64,000 nucleotides of DNA, from the NCBI RefSeq assembly GCF_014645835.1, contig NZ_BMMM01000017.1:1-64000 (forward strand), written 5' to 3'. Positions 7,185-15,984 of the stretch are shown one piece after another; within the stretch, counting starts at the first letter, position 1, and every line of letters begins with the position of its first letter. The stretch is from Streptomyces albiflavescens (lineage in GTDB: Bacteria; Actinomycetota; Actinomycetes; Streptomycetales; Streptomycetaceae). The position numbers and the translations under genes were made by a program. The notes under the pieces are model-generated. The model saw nothing but the letters and a program-made list of their open reading frames with translations, searched no databases and was not told the DNA's origin.

Positions 7185-8441
7185 CTAGTCCACGTCGAGC
7201 CGGTCGCGGTCGATGGAGATCGTCACGTCGCCGTGAGTCTCGGTGGTGTCGCCGGCGTACTGGTGGATGCGCCGGTGGTTGGCCCACAGGTCCGCGGGGA
7301 TCGTCGGGTCGGACGTGGTCGACGTGTAGTTCCAGCGGGCGAAGTGGATCACGTCGGGCAGGGTGACGTCGCTCCGGTGGGCCACCAGGTCGGCGACCAG
7401 GGACGAGGTGTTGCCGTACGCGCCGGAGCGGTAGCCCAGTTCGTGCAGGCGCTTGGTGTAGGCCTCGAGGTAGCCGAGCACCTGGTCCGTCACGGCTCCT
7501 CCGGGGGCGTAGTTCTCCAGGTCGCTGTAGAGCACCGTGCCCTTGCCGAAGCCGAGGGCTGCGGCCTGCCGGGCCGCGTCGGCGGCGTCCGCGGTGCCCT
7601 GCGGCTCCGGGTCGGTGATCGGCGCGCAGTCGCCCTGACAGCTGCCGCCGTCGGAGGAGGGCTGCCGGCCGACGTACAGCGGGAAGAACCGCCAGCCGGT
7701 GTCGTACTGCTTGCGCACCCACGAGGCCGTGAGCTTCGGCTGGGCGCAGGCGCGGTTGATCCCGCCGATGTAGACGCCGACGGCGCCGTAGTCCGAGGCG
7801 TCCCGCCAGGCGTCCATGGCCGACTGGCTCGGGGCCGTGCAGGCGTCGAAGCCCTCGCCCCGAAAGGACGTGGCGTCCTTGGGGAGGGGCGCCGCGGCGG
7901 GTGTCCCGGCGCCCGGCGTGGCGGTGACGGGCAGGCCGGCGCCGCGGAGGATGTCCTGGATCCGCGTACGGTCGTCCCCGTACGCGGCGGTCACGGCGAT
8001 GCGGTCCGCGGTGACCTGGTACGTACCGGCCGTTCGGTTCTCGGTGACGTCACTCCCGACCGTGACGTCACTCCCGACCGTGTCGGGGCTCCCGACCGTG
8101 ACGGGGCTCCCGGCGGTGGTCACGGTGCTCTCGGCTGCGGTGGTGGGCTGGATCAGGAGCGCCTCCGTGCGTCCCCGCACGCGTGCCGGGCAGTCCTGCC
8201 GTTCGCCCGGCGTACCGAGGTACACGGCGTGACGGTCGAAGCGGACACAGGCCTCCGGGTTCTTCTCCAGGTCCACGACCCACCAGGAGGCGGGCACGGT
8301 GAAGACGTGGCCCCGGTAGGTCACCCGGGTGGTGTCGTCGGAGGCGCTCGGGGCCGACTGGGCGGAGCCGGGCAGGCCGGCGGCGAGGGCCGCGGCCGCG
8401 GCACACACGGCGAGGGCGCGTGCGCCGCTCCGGCGAGGCAT
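7185..8441 (-). CDS. Secreted DUF1906 (glycoside hydrolase-like) protein
   Basis: Protein of 418 residues with an Arg-containing N-terminus, Ala-rich signal peptide and likely cleavage after AQSA near residue 29. The C-terminal half (about 195-418) matches the DUF1906, Rv2525c-like TIM-barrel family, with AVGVYIGG, DLENYAP and HQYAGD-type segments. Rv2525c-like proteins are exported and thought to act on cell-wall glycans; activity is unproven. The middle contains a short imperfect repeat of VTVGSD-type units (8041-8112). The Cys residues suit an extracellular protein. Transcribed away from the Trp leader; function in this organism unknown. Confidence 0.75.
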   Translation of the reverse strand: MPRRSGARALAVCAAAAALAAGLPGSAQSAPSASDDTTRVTYRGHVFTVPASWWVVDLEKNPEACVRFDRHAVYLGTPGERQDCPARVRGRTEALLIQPTTAAESTVTTAGSPVTVGSPDTVGSDVTVGSDVTENRTAGTYQVTADRIAVTAAYGDDRTRIQDILRGAGLPVTATPGAGTPAAAPLPKDATSFRGEGFDACTAPSQSAMDAWRDASDYGAVGVYIGGINRACAQPKLTASWVRKQYDTGWRFFPLYVGRQPSSDGGSCQGDCAPITDPEPQGTADAADAARQAAALGFGKGTVLYSDLENYAPGGAVTDQVLGYLEAYTKRLHELGYRSGAYGNTSSLVADLVAHRSDVTLPDVIHFARWNYTSTTSDPTIPADLWANHRRIHQYAGDTTETHGDVTISIDRDRLDVD

Positions 8442-8589
8442 GGGTGAACGAGCTGCGTGAATGACTCTCTCCTCGGTCGGATCGGTCGGGCTACCTGGCC
8501 ATGAATGGCCGGTGCGCGAGCGGTCCGAACCCTGTACGCGAACGGTTCACGCTGTTGCCGGGCCCCACACGTCGGGTAGGGTGCGGCGC

Positions 8590-8646
8590 ATGTTCGCGCA
8601 TTCGATCCAGAACTGGTGGTGGACCGCTCATCCGGCGGCCCACTGA
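8590..8646 (+). CDS. trpL: Trp leader peptide
   Basis: An 18-residue ORF, MFAHSIQNWWWTAHPAAH, with three consecutive Trp codons. It lies 95 bp before the anthranilate synthase gene and is followed by a GC-rich terminator hairpin. This is the classic layout of ribosome-mediated transcription attenuation: Trp shortage stalls the ribosome at the TGG run and favours read-through. AGGGTG before the ATG can act as ribosome binding site. Confidence 0.9.
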   Translation: MFAHSIQNWWWTAHPAAH

Positions 8647-8668
8647 CTGCGCGTACGCAAGACTTCGC

Positions 8669-8693
8669 GAAGGCCGCCCGAGGGGCGGCCTTC
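8669..8693 (+). terminator. trp attenuator hairpin
   Basis: An 11-bp perfect stem, GAAGGCCGCCC with GGGCGGCCTTC, around a three-base loop, followed by GGCGTTT. It starts 22 bases after the leader peptide stop, as expected of an attenuator terminator. The competing antiterminator pairing was not modelled. Confidence 0.85.
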
Positions 8694-8741
8694 GGCGTTT
8701 CCGGAGCCCGTTCCCTCTCTGAGTGAGAAGGAACAGGACCG

Positions 8742-10679
8742 ATGAACCTGCTCGACCTCCTGGACGATCCACGTCCGTTCGCCCTGCTGCGCCGCCGCAC
8801 CCCCGGTCACGCCCCTGACGTGGTCGAGGTGCTGCTCGGCCGGGTCACCACCCACGACCGCCTCGCCGACATCCCCGACGAGGGCCTCGCGCTCATCCCC
8901 TACCGCCAGATCCGGGAGCGCGGCTTCGACGTCCGCGACGACGGCACGCCTCTCGCGGTGCTCACCGCCGAGGAGACGTACGAACTGCCCCTGGAACACG
9001 CCCTGTCCCAGCTGCCGTCGCACAAGGTGCGCGTCGAGGGCGGGGGCTTCGACGTCGCCGACGAGGAGTACGCCGGGATCGTCGGGCGGGTGCTGCGCGA
9101 GGAGATCGGGCGGGGCGAGGGTGCGAACTTCGTGATCCGGCGTACGTACGAGGGGGAGATCCCGGGGTTCGGGAGGGCCGACGCCCTCGCCCTGTTCCGT
9201 CGGCTCCTCGTCGGTGAGCGGGGCGCGTACTGGACGTTCGTCGTGCACACCGGGGACCGGACGCTGGTCGGCGCGAGCCCCGAGGTGCACGTCCGGATGT
9301 CGGGGGGAAGGGGCGGGCGCGAAGCGCTCTCGGTTGAGGGTGCTGGTGGGAGGCGGGCGGGCGGGACCGTCGTGATGAACCCGATCAGCGGCACGTACCG
9401 CTACCCGGCCGAGGGCCCGACCCCCGAGGATCTGCTGGCCTTCCTCGCCGACGGCAAGGAGATCGAGGAGCTCTCGATGGTGGTCGACGAGGAGCTCAAG
9501 ATGATGTGCACGGTCGGCGACATGGGCGGGGTGGTGATCGGTCCACGGCTGAAGGAGATGGCCCATCTCGCGCACACCGAGTACGAGTTGCGGGGGCGGT
9601 CCTCGCTGGACGTGCGGGACGTGCTGCGCGAGACCATGTTCGCGGCGACGGTCACGGGATCGCCGGTGCAGAACGCCTGCCGGGTCATCGAGCGGCACGA
9701 AGTCGGCGGGCGCGGGTACTACGCGGGCGCGCTGGCCCTCGTGGGGCGGGACGCCGGCGGGGCGCAGACCCTCGACTCCCCCATCCTCATCCGAACCGCC
9801 GACATCGACGCGGACGGACGGCTGCGGGTCCCGGTCGGCGCCACCCTTGTACGGGGGTCGGACCCGGTGAGCGAGGTCGCGGAGACACACGCGAAGGCGG
9901 CAGGGGTGCTGGCGGCGCTGGGAGTCCTTGAGGCGCGTCCGCGTACGGAGCACGTGGGGCCGCGGCTGGCGGACGATCCCCGGGTGCAGGCGGCGCTCGA
10001 CGGGCGGCGGACCTCGCTCGCGCCGTTCTGGCTGCGGATGCAGGAGCGGGGCGACGGGCTCGACGGGCACGCCCTGGTCGTGGACGGCGAGGACACCTTC
10101 ACGGCGATGCTGGCGCATCTGCTCCGCTCGTCGGGGCTCGGGGTGACGGTGCGGCGCTACGACGAGCCGGGGCTGCGGGAGGCGGCCCTCGCGCACGAGG
10201 GGCCGCTCGTGCTGGGCCCCGGTCCGGGCGATCCGGGCGATGTCCGGGACCCGAAGATGCGCTTCCTGCGCGGGCTCACCGCCGAGGTGATCCGGGGGCA
10301 CCGGCACGGAGTCCTGGGCGTCTGCCTGGGCCACGAGCTGATCGCGGCCGAACTGGGCCTGGAGATCGTCCGCAAGGAGGTGCCGTACCAGGGGGCGCAG
10401 ACCGCGGTCGACCTCTTCGGGCGGACGGAGACGGTCGGTTTCTACAACAGCTTCGTGGCACGCTGCGACGACGACGCCCTCGCCGAGTTCTCCGCGCACG
10501 GCATCGAGGTCAGCCGCAACGACAGCGGTGAGGTGCACGCGATGCGCGGTCCCGGGTTCGCGGGGGTCCAGTTCCACCCGGAGTCGGTGCTGACGCTGAA
10601 CGGCACGGCGGTCGTGCGCGAGCTGATCGATCAGCTGCGGGGCACCAGCACATTGTCCGAACGGCGGCCCGCCGTGTAG
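8742..10679 (+). CDS. trpE: Anthranilate synthase, fused TrpE-TrpG
   Basis: Fused enzyme of 645 residues. The N-terminal part (about 1-420) is a chorismate-binding domain with FVIRRTYEG, NPISGTYRYP, GSPVQNACRVI and RGYYAGA segments. The C-terminal part (about 440-645) is a class I glutamine amidotransferase with the nucleophile in GVCLGHE and the His-Glu pair in VQFHPES. It makes anthranilate from chorismate and glutamine. PhzE-type ADIC synthases share this fusion; the Trp leader directly upstream argues for tryptophan synthesis. ATG 8742 follows GAAGGA. The last 49 bases overlap the convergent dehydrogenase gene. Confidence 0.9.
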   Translation: MNLLDLLDDPRPFALLRRRTPGHAPDVVEVLLGRVTTHDRLADIPDEGLALIPYRQIRERGFDVRDDGTPLAVLTAEETYELPLEHALSQLPSHKVRVEGGGFDVADEEYAGIVGRVLREEIGRGEGANFVIRRTYEGEIPGFGRADALALFRRLLVGERGAYWTFVVHTGDRTLVGASPEVHVRMSGGRGGREALSVEGAGGRRAGGTVVMNPISGTYRYPAEGPTPEDLLAFLADGKEIEELSMVVDEELKMMCTVGDMGGVVIGPRLKEMAHLAHTEYELRGRSSLDVRDVLRETMFAATVTGSPVQNACRVIERHEVGGRGYYAGALALVGRDAGGAQTLDSPILIRTADIDADGRLRVPVGATLVRGSDPVSEVAETHAKAAGVLAALGVLEARPRTEHVGPRLADDPRVQAALDGRRTSLAPFWLRMQERGDGLDGHALVVDGEDTFTAMLAHLLRSSGLGVTVRRYDEPGLREAALAHEGPLVLGPGPGDPGDVRDPKMRFLRGLTAEVIRGHRHGVLGVCLGHELIAAELGLEIVRKEVPYQGAQTAVDLFGRTETVGFYNSFVARCDDDALAEFSAHGIEVSRNDSGEVHAMRGPGFAGVQFHPESVLTLNGTAVVRELIDQLRGTSTLSERRPAV

Positions 10680-11626
10680 TCGAGGACGTTCTTGACCGTG
10701 GCGTCGACGATCTGGCCGACGGCGTCCTCGGTGTAGTACGCCTGGTGGGACGTGACCAGCACATTCGGGAACGTGACGAGGCGGGCCAGGATGTCGTCCT
10801 CGATGGCCTCCAGGGACTTGTCGAGGAAGAAGAGGCCGGCCTCCGCCTCGTACACATCGAGACCGACGCCCGTGAAGCGGCCCTCACGCAGCTCGGTGAC
10901 GAGGGCCTGGGTGTCGATCAGGCCGCCGCGGCTGGAGTTCACCAGGATCGCGTCGTCCTTCATCGCGCGCAGCGCGGCGGCGTCGATCAGGCGCTGGGTC
11001 TCCGGCATCAGCGGGACATGCAGGCTGATCAGGTCGGACTCGGCGAGGAGCTGCTCCTTGGGGACGTACTTCATGCCGAGTTCGACGCAGGCCGGGTTCT
11101 CCGCGACGTCCCAGCCGAGCAGGTTCATGCCGAAGCCGCGGGCGATCCTGGTGAACGCCTCGCCGATCTTGCCGGTGCCGAGGACACCCGCGGTGCGGCC
11201 GTGCATGTCGCGGCCCATCAGCCCGTCGAGGCGGAAGTCGAAGTCGCGGGTGCGGGTGGCGGCGCGCACGATGCGGCGGTTGACGGCCATGCCGAGGGTC
11301 CAGGCGAACTCGGCGACGGAGTACGGCGAGTAGTACGAGACTCGGGCGACCGTCATGCCGAGGCGCTCGGCGACCTCGAGGTCGATGTTGTTGAAGCCCG
11401 TGGAGCGCTGGGCGACCAGCTGGGTGCCGCCGGTCGCCAGGGTCTGCAGGACTCGGTGACCGAGGCCGCAGTTGACGCTGGTGGAGATGGCCTCGTAGCC
11501 GGCCGCGATGCGAGCGGTGTCCTCGGTCAGGAAGACGTCGAGACAGTGGACCTGGTGGGGTCCCGCGAAGGCCTTCTCGAGCAGGGGCTTCTCGTCGGCC
11601 TGGACGCCGAAGGCGAGGATCTCCAC
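10631..11626 (-). CDS. D-lactate dehydrogenase-like 2-hydroxyacid dehydrogenase
   Basis: NAD-dependent D-isomer-specific dehydrogenase of 331 residues. The nucleotide motif GTGKIG lies in VLGTGKIGEAF. The catalytic Arg, Glu and His are in NSSRGGLID, GLDVYEAEAG and VTSHQAYYT. RSTGFNNID and YYSPYSVAEF fit the D-lactate dehydrogenase subgroup. It should interconvert pyruvate and D-lactate or a related 2-keto acid. The 3' end overlaps the anthranilate synthase gene by 49 bp tail to tail. Phosphofructokinase lies directly upstream on the same strand, 71 bp away. Confidence 0.88.
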   Translation of the reverse strand: MEILAFGVQADEKPLLEKAFAGPHQVHCLDVFLTEDTARIAAGYEAISTSVNCGLGHRVLQTLATGGTQLVAQRSTGFNNIDLEVAERLGMTVARVSYYSPYSVAEFAWTLGMAVNRRIVRAATRTRDFDFRLDGLMGRDMHGRTAGVLGTGKIGEAFTRIARGFGMNLLGWDVAENPACVELGMKYVPKEQLLAESDLISLHVPLMPETQRLIDAAALRAMKDDAILVNSSRGGLIDTQALVTELREGRFTGVGLDVYEAEAGLFFLDKSLEAIEDDILARLVTFPNVLVTSHQAYYTEDAVGQIVDATVKNVLDYTAGRRSDNVLVPRS

Positions 11627-11697
11627 AATTCCTCCCGTTCTACGGGGTTATGGGACGAATGTACGGCCCATAACCCCGGTACGCCGGGCCGCCTCCG

Positions 11698-12726
11698 TCA
11701 GCCGAAGAAGACCCCGACCTCCTCGTAGAGCTTCGGGTCGACGGTCTTGAGCTTGGCCGTGGCCTCCGCGATCGGAACGCGGACGATGTCCGTGCCGCGC
11801 AGGGCGACCATCTTGCCGAAGTCGCCGTCGCGGACGGCCTCGATGGCGTGCAGCCCGAAGCGGGTGGCGAGCCAGCGGTCGAAGGCGCTGGGGGTGCCGC
11901 CGCGCTGGATGTGCCCGAGGACCGTGGTGCGGGCCTCCTTGCCGGTGCGCTTCTCGATCTGCTTGGCCAGCCATTCGCCGACCCCGGAGAGGCGGACGTG
12001 CCCGAAGGAGTCGAGGGACTCGTCCTTGAGGACCATGTCGCCGTCCTTGGGCATCGCCCCCTCGGCGACGACCACGATCGGCGCGTACGAGGCCTTGAAC
12101 CGCGAGGTCACCCAAGCACACACCTGGTCGACGTCGAAGCGCTGCTCGGGAATGAGGATGACGTTGGCGCCGCCGGCCAGACCCGAGTGGATGGCGATCC
12201 AGCCCGCGTGCCGGCCCATCACCTCGCAGACGAGGACGCGCATGTGCGACTCGGCGGTGGTGTGCAGACGGTCGATCGCCTCGGTCGCGATGCCGACGGC
12301 GGTGTCGAAACCGAAGGTGTAGTCGGTGGCGGACAGGTCGTTGTCGATGGTCTTCGGTACGCCGACGACAGGGACGCCGTACTCGTCGGTGAGGCGTGCG
12401 GCGACACCGAGGGTGTCCTCACCGCCGATCGCGATGAGCGCCTCGACCTCCAGCTTGGCGAGGTTGTCCTTGATCCGGCGGATGCCGTTCTCCTGCTTGA
12501 GCGGATTGGTCCGCGAGGAGCCGAGGATGGTGCCGCCGCGGGGCAGGATGCCGCGCACGGCGGGGATGTCGAGGCGGACGGTGTCGCCTTCCAGTGGTCC
12601 CCGCCAGCCGTCCCGGAAGCCGACGAAGTCATAGCCGTACTCCTGCACGCCCTTGCGGACGATGCCCCGGATGACGGCGTTGAGCCCGGGGCAGTCGCCG
12701 CCTCCGGTCAGTACTCCGACCCGCAT
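11698..12726 (-). CDS. pfkA: 6-phosphofructokinase
   Basis: Glycolytic enzyme of 342 residues phosphorylating fructose 6-phosphate. Seen motifs: GGGDCPGLNAVIRG, IGGEDTLG, PKTIDNDLS, MGRHAGWIA, HIQRGGTPSAFDR. Positions equivalent to E. coli Gly104 and Gly124 are Asp and Lys, the pair usual in pyrophosphate-dependent enzymes; from memory, the S. coelicolor enzyme of this clade was nevertheless reported as ATP-dependent, so the donor cannot be fixed from sequence. ATG 12726 follows the weak purine stretch GAAGGGAC, and an upstream extension of six residues is unlikely. Confidence 0.92.
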   Translation of the reverse strand: MRVGVLTGGGDCPGLNAVIRGIVRKGVQEYGYDFVGFRDGWRGPLEGDTVRLDIPAVRGILPRGGTILGSSRTNPLKQENGIRRIKDNLAKLEVEALIAIGGEDTLGVAARLTDEYGVPVVGVPKTIDNDLSATDYTFGFDTAVGIATEAIDRLHTTAESHMRVLVCEVMGRHAGWIAIHSGLAGGANVILIPEQRFDVDQVCAWVTSRFKASYAPIVVVAEGAMPKDGDMVLKDESLDSFGHVRLSGVGEWLAKQIEKRTGKEARTTVLGHIQRGGTPSAFDRWLATRFGLHAIEAVRDGDFGKMVALRGTDIVRVPIAEATAKLKTVDPKLYEEVGVFFG

Positions 12727-12869
12727 GGAAAGTCCCTTCGCCACGGTTGCCTGATGGACTCACGCTAATAGTGATGCAGGTCACTTCGGCATGGTGCGGA
12801 AGGTCAATTCCGATGAATTGTACGGGTGTTGATCAATCGCGTTCACTCGAAGGTGTGGGTGCGTCAGAT

Positions 12870-13571
12870 TTACGCCTCGTCAAGACCGCGTTCTATGGCG
12901 TACCGCACCAGCTCCACGCGGTTGTGGAGCTGCAGCTTGCCCAGGGTGTTCTGCACATGGTTCTGGACCGTGCGGTGGGAGATGACGAGGCGCTCGGCTA
13001 TCTGCTTGTAGCTCAGGCCCTTGGCAACCAGCCGGAGCACCTCGGTCTCGCGATCGGTGAGTTGCGGGGCCTTGGGCTCGTCGACGCCCGCGGCGGGGGC
13101 CGGTTCGGAGGCCAGCCGGCGGTACTCGCCGAGGACCAGACCCGCGAGGCCCGGGGTGAACACCGGGTCACCGACCGCCGTACGGCGCACCGCGTCGATC
13201 AGCTCCTCCGTGGACGCCGACTTGAGCAGATAGCCGGTGGCGCCGGACTTCACCGCCTCCAGGACATCGGCGTGCTCGCCGCTGGCCGACAGAACGAGGA
13301 CGCGCAGCGCCGGGTTGGCGCCGACCAGCTCCTTGCAGACCTGGACGCCGGGCTTGGCCGGCAGGTTCAGGTCGAGCACGAGGACGTCGGGCGCGGCAGC
13401 CTGGGCGCGGCGCACGGCCTGCTCGCCGTCACCCGCGGTGGCGACCACGTCGAAGCCGGCCTCGGCCAGGTCGCGGGCGACGGCGTCGCGCCACATGGGA
13501 TGGTCGTCGACCACCATCACCTTGATCGGGCCCTGCCGCCGCACGTCCTTCGCCTCCGTCGTCCCCGTCAT
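12870..13571 (-). CDS. macR: NarL/LuxR-type response regulator, MacR-like
   Basis: Response regulator of 233 residues. The receiver domain carries the acidic pair in VVDDHP, phospho-Asp in LVLDLNLP, Ser in LSASG and Lys in LLKSAS. The C-terminal LuxR helix-turn-helix includes LTDRETEVLRLVAKGLSYKQIA. It pairs with the sensor kinase gene just upstream. From family memory the pair corresponds to MacRS, which affects aerial growth and actinorhodin production in S. coelicolor. ATG 13571 is preceded by GGAG in an initiation site that is repeated five more times upstream, once degenerately. Confidence 0.85.
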   Translation of the reverse strand: MTGTTEAKDVRRQGPIKVMVVDDHPMWRDAVARDLAEAGFDVVATAGDGEQAVRRAQAAAPDVLVLDLNLPAKPGVQVCKELVGANPALRVLVLSASGEHADVLEAVKSGATGYLLKSASTEELIDAVRRTAVGDPVFTPGLAGLVLGEYRRLASEPAPAAGVDEPKAPQLTDRETEVLRLVAKGLSYKQIAERLVISHRTVQNHVQNTLGKLQLHNRVELVRYAIERGLDEA

Positions 13572-13759
13572 CACCGCTCCGCCGTCATCGTCGTCGCCGT
13601 CGTCCCCGTCATCACCGCTCCGCCGTCATGTCGTCATCACCGCTCCGCCGTCGCCGTCGCCCCGTCATCACCGCTCCGCCGTCATCGCCGTCGCCGTCGT
13701 CCCCGTCATCACCGCTCCGCCGTCATCGCCGTCCCGCGTCTGCGTCATCGCCGTTCCGC
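13567..13759. repeat. Tandem repeats of the macR initiation site
   Basis: The 17-bp unit GTCATCACCGCTCCGCC (macR start plus ribosome binding site read on the other strand) occurs at 13567, 13608, 13633, 13664 and 13705, with a two-mismatch copy at 13743. Spacings are 41, 25, 31, 41 and 38 bp. CCGTCG-type triplets fill the gaps. The array fills the whole interval between the macS stop and the macR start. Only the first copy opens the macR frame; the in-frame copy at 13637 meets a stop after three codons. Confidence 0.85.
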
Positions 13760-14962
13760 CTACCCCCGTGAAACCTTCGGTACCTTCAGCTCGACTTCCG
13801 TGCCCTGGCCCGGGACCGAGATCAGCTCGGCCGTACCGCCCAGGTCGCGCAGTCGGCCGCGGATCGACAGAGCGACCCCGAGCCGCCCCTCGCCCTCGGC
13901 CTGGGCGAGCCGGCCCTCCGGGATGCCGGGGCCGTCGTCGCGGACGGTCACGATCACCGCGTCCGGTTCGTCCTCGACCAGGATCCAGGCACGGGCGTCC
14001 GCGCCGGCGTGCTTGCGGACATTGTCCAGGGCGGCACCGACAGCGGCGGCCAGCTCCCTGGCTGCAGCCGCGGCGAGCGGTACGGGCGCGCCGGGCTCGG
14101 AGAGGGTCACGCGTGCGGTGGCGTACGGGGCGAGCAGTGAGCGCAGGTCGAGGGGGCCTTCTTCGTCGTCCGGTTCGTCGACGGCTCGTACGACGGCACC
14201 GAGCGCGGCGTCCTCCGACACCCTGGACACGGGCACCAGGCCGCCCGAGACCAGCGTGCGCAGCGCCACCTCCTGCTCGCCGGCCATCCGGCCCAGCTCC
14301 GCCGCCTCGCCGCCGAGCGCGGACGCGCGCCGCTGCACCATGGCGAGGACTTGAAGGACGCCGTCGTGGATGTCGCGGGCCAGCCGCTCCCGCTCCCGCG
14401 TGGCGGCCTCGATCTCCAGGGCGCGGGCGAGGGTGCGCTCGGAGGCGCGGGCGACCTCGACGACGTATCCGATGGCGATGGAGGCGACCCAGACGAGGAT
14501 CACGTTGTGGACGGTGTCGCGGGTCGGAGCGCCGCGCTCGACGATGTTGACGGCCGCGACCAGCGTGGAGGCGAAGGCCGCCCAGCGCCAGCCGCCCTTG
14601 ATCGCGAAGGCCAGGACGGATCCCGCGGTCCATATCGACGGCAGGGTGGGGCCGCCGGTCTCGATCCGCGAGGAGGCGTCGGCGACCCGGGTGAGCAGGA
14701 TGCCGGCGAGCGCGATGGTGAGGTCGGCGGCGAGGAACCGCTTGGTGCAACTGGCCGCGTTCGCGACCCTGGGGAGGGTCGCGAACGTCCACACGAACAG
14801 CAGCGCGTAGAACGCGACGGCCACCCAGGGGCGGGCGAACTTGTCGTACGCCGTGGCGAAGAGACCGATCGCGTACAGCATCGTCAGGACGCGGTACGCG
14901 GAGAGCGCACGCCACAGCGGCTGCTCGACCGACATCCTCATCACGCGCTCGCGCTTGGCCAT
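13760..14962 (-). CDS. macS: Sensor histidine kinase, MacS-like
   Basis: Membrane histidine kinase of 400 residues. The N-terminal half has about five hydrophobic segments of the DUF5931 type. The dimerisation box RERLARDIHDGVLQVLAMV carries the phospho-His. The ATPase domain shows ALDNVRKHAG (N box), DDGPGIPEGRL and GRLGVALSIRGR. Expected partner is the response regulator downstream. ATG 14962 has a GGGGGAG tract directly against it; downstream ATGs at MRMS are possible. The signal sensed is not apparent. The stop is followed at once by the repeat array. Confidence 0.85.
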   Translation of the reverse strand: MAKRERVMRMSVEQPLWRALSAYRVLTMLYAIGLFATAYDKFARPWVAVAFYALLFVWTFATLPRVANAASCTKRFLAADLTIALAGILLTRVADASSRIETGGPTLPSIWTAGSVLAFAIKGGWRWAAFASTLVAAVNIVERGAPTRDTVHNVILVWVASIAIGYVVEVARASERTLARALEIEAATRERERLARDIHDGVLQVLAMVQRRASALGGEAAELGRMAGEQEVALRTLVSGGLVPVSRVSEDAALGAVVRAVDEPDDEEGPLDLRSLLAPYATARVTLSEPGAPVPLAAAAARELAAAVGAALDNVRKHAGADARAWILVEDEPDAVIVTVRDDGPGIPEGRLAQAEGEGRLGVALSIRGRLRDLGGTAELISVPGQGTEVELKVPKVSRG

Positions 14963-15005
14963 CTCCCCCACCCCACCCCACCCCCGCACGTCCTGACGGA
15001 CGCGT

Positions 15006-15827
15006 CTAGGAGCCGGACCGTTCCCTGTCCGCCTGCCCCGCTTCCTTGGCGGCCCGCTTCTCGGCCTGTTCCTTGGCCGCCTGCTTCTCGGCCTGTGCGA
15101 GGGCGGCCTTCGCCGCCTTCTCGGCGTCCTTCTCGGCCTTCGCCGCCTCCGCGATCTGCCGCTTGGCGGCCGTCGCGTAGATGTCGACGTACTCCTGGCC
15201 GGAGAGCTTCATGATTTCGTACATGACCTCGTCGGTCACCGCGCGGAGCACGAAACGGTCGTGCTCCATGCCGCCGTACCGGCTGAAGTCCAGCGGCTTG
15301 CCGATGCGGATGCCCGGCCGCATCAGCTTGGGCATTACCTTGCCCGGCGGCTGGATCTTCTCGGTGTCGATCATCGCGACCGGGATGACGGGCGCGCCGG
15401 TGGCGAGCGCCACGCGCGCGAGACCGCCGGGCTTTCCGCGATAGAGGCGGCCGTCGGGCGAGCGCGTGCCCTCCGGGTAGATACCGAACAGCTCACCGCG
15501 CTCGATGACGTCGATACCGCTCTTGACGGCCGCCTCGCCCGCGCCGCGCGCTCCGGAGCGGTCCACGGGGAGCTGGCCGACGCCCTTGAAGAAGGCGGCG
15601 GTCATCCGGCCCTTGAGGCCGGGCGTCGTGAAGTACTCGGCCTTCGCGATGAAGGTCACCTTGCGGTCGAGGACCGCGGGCAGGAAGAACGAGTCCGAGA
15701 ACGACAGATGATTGCTCGCCAGGATGGCGGGGCCGTCGGCGGGAATGTTCTCGAGGCCTTCCACCCAGGGTCTGAAGGCAAGCTTCAGCGGCCCTCCGAT
15801 GGAAAACTTCATTGCGCCGTAGATCAA
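15006..15827 (-). CDS. 1-acylglycerol-3-phosphate acyltransferase family protein
   Basis: Protein of 273 residues of the PlsC family, which acylates lysophosphatidic acid or related lysolipids at the membrane. The catalytic HX4D motif is in NHLSFSD and the substrate motif in YPEGTRSPDG. The last 60 residues are a Lys/Ala/Glu-rich helical tail (AEKQAAKEQAEKRAAKE), which may associate with membrane or partners and is not part of the catalytic fold. TTG 15827 is chosen because AGGAGG lies seven bases upstream; ATG at the MKFS residue is the alternative. Confidence 0.85.
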   Translation of the reverse strand: MIYGAMKFSIGGPLKLAFRPWVEGLENIPADGPAILASNHLSFSDSFFLPAVLDRKVTFIAKAEYFTTPGLKGRMTAAFFKGVGQLPVDRSGARGAGEAAVKSGIDVIERGELFGIYPEGTRSPDGRLYRGKPGGLARVALATGAPVIPVAMIDTEKIQPPGKVMPKLMRPGIRIGKPLDFSRYGGMEHDRFVLRAVTDEVMYEIMKLSGQEYVDIYATAAKRQIAEAAKAEKDAEKAAKAALAQAEKQAAKEQAEKRAAKEAGQADRERSGS

Positions 15828-15984
15828 CCGAATGCCTCCTGTGTCGTCGATCAGACCTTAACCCGGAGCACTGTCGAAGGACCCGACGACCCTGGTCGGT
15901 GTCAGTGCGGTCGCGTACGGTGAAGTACGCCTCGAAGCCTCGGGGGGTTCCGTTTCGCCCGCCTCTATGAACAGGAGACCGAAG

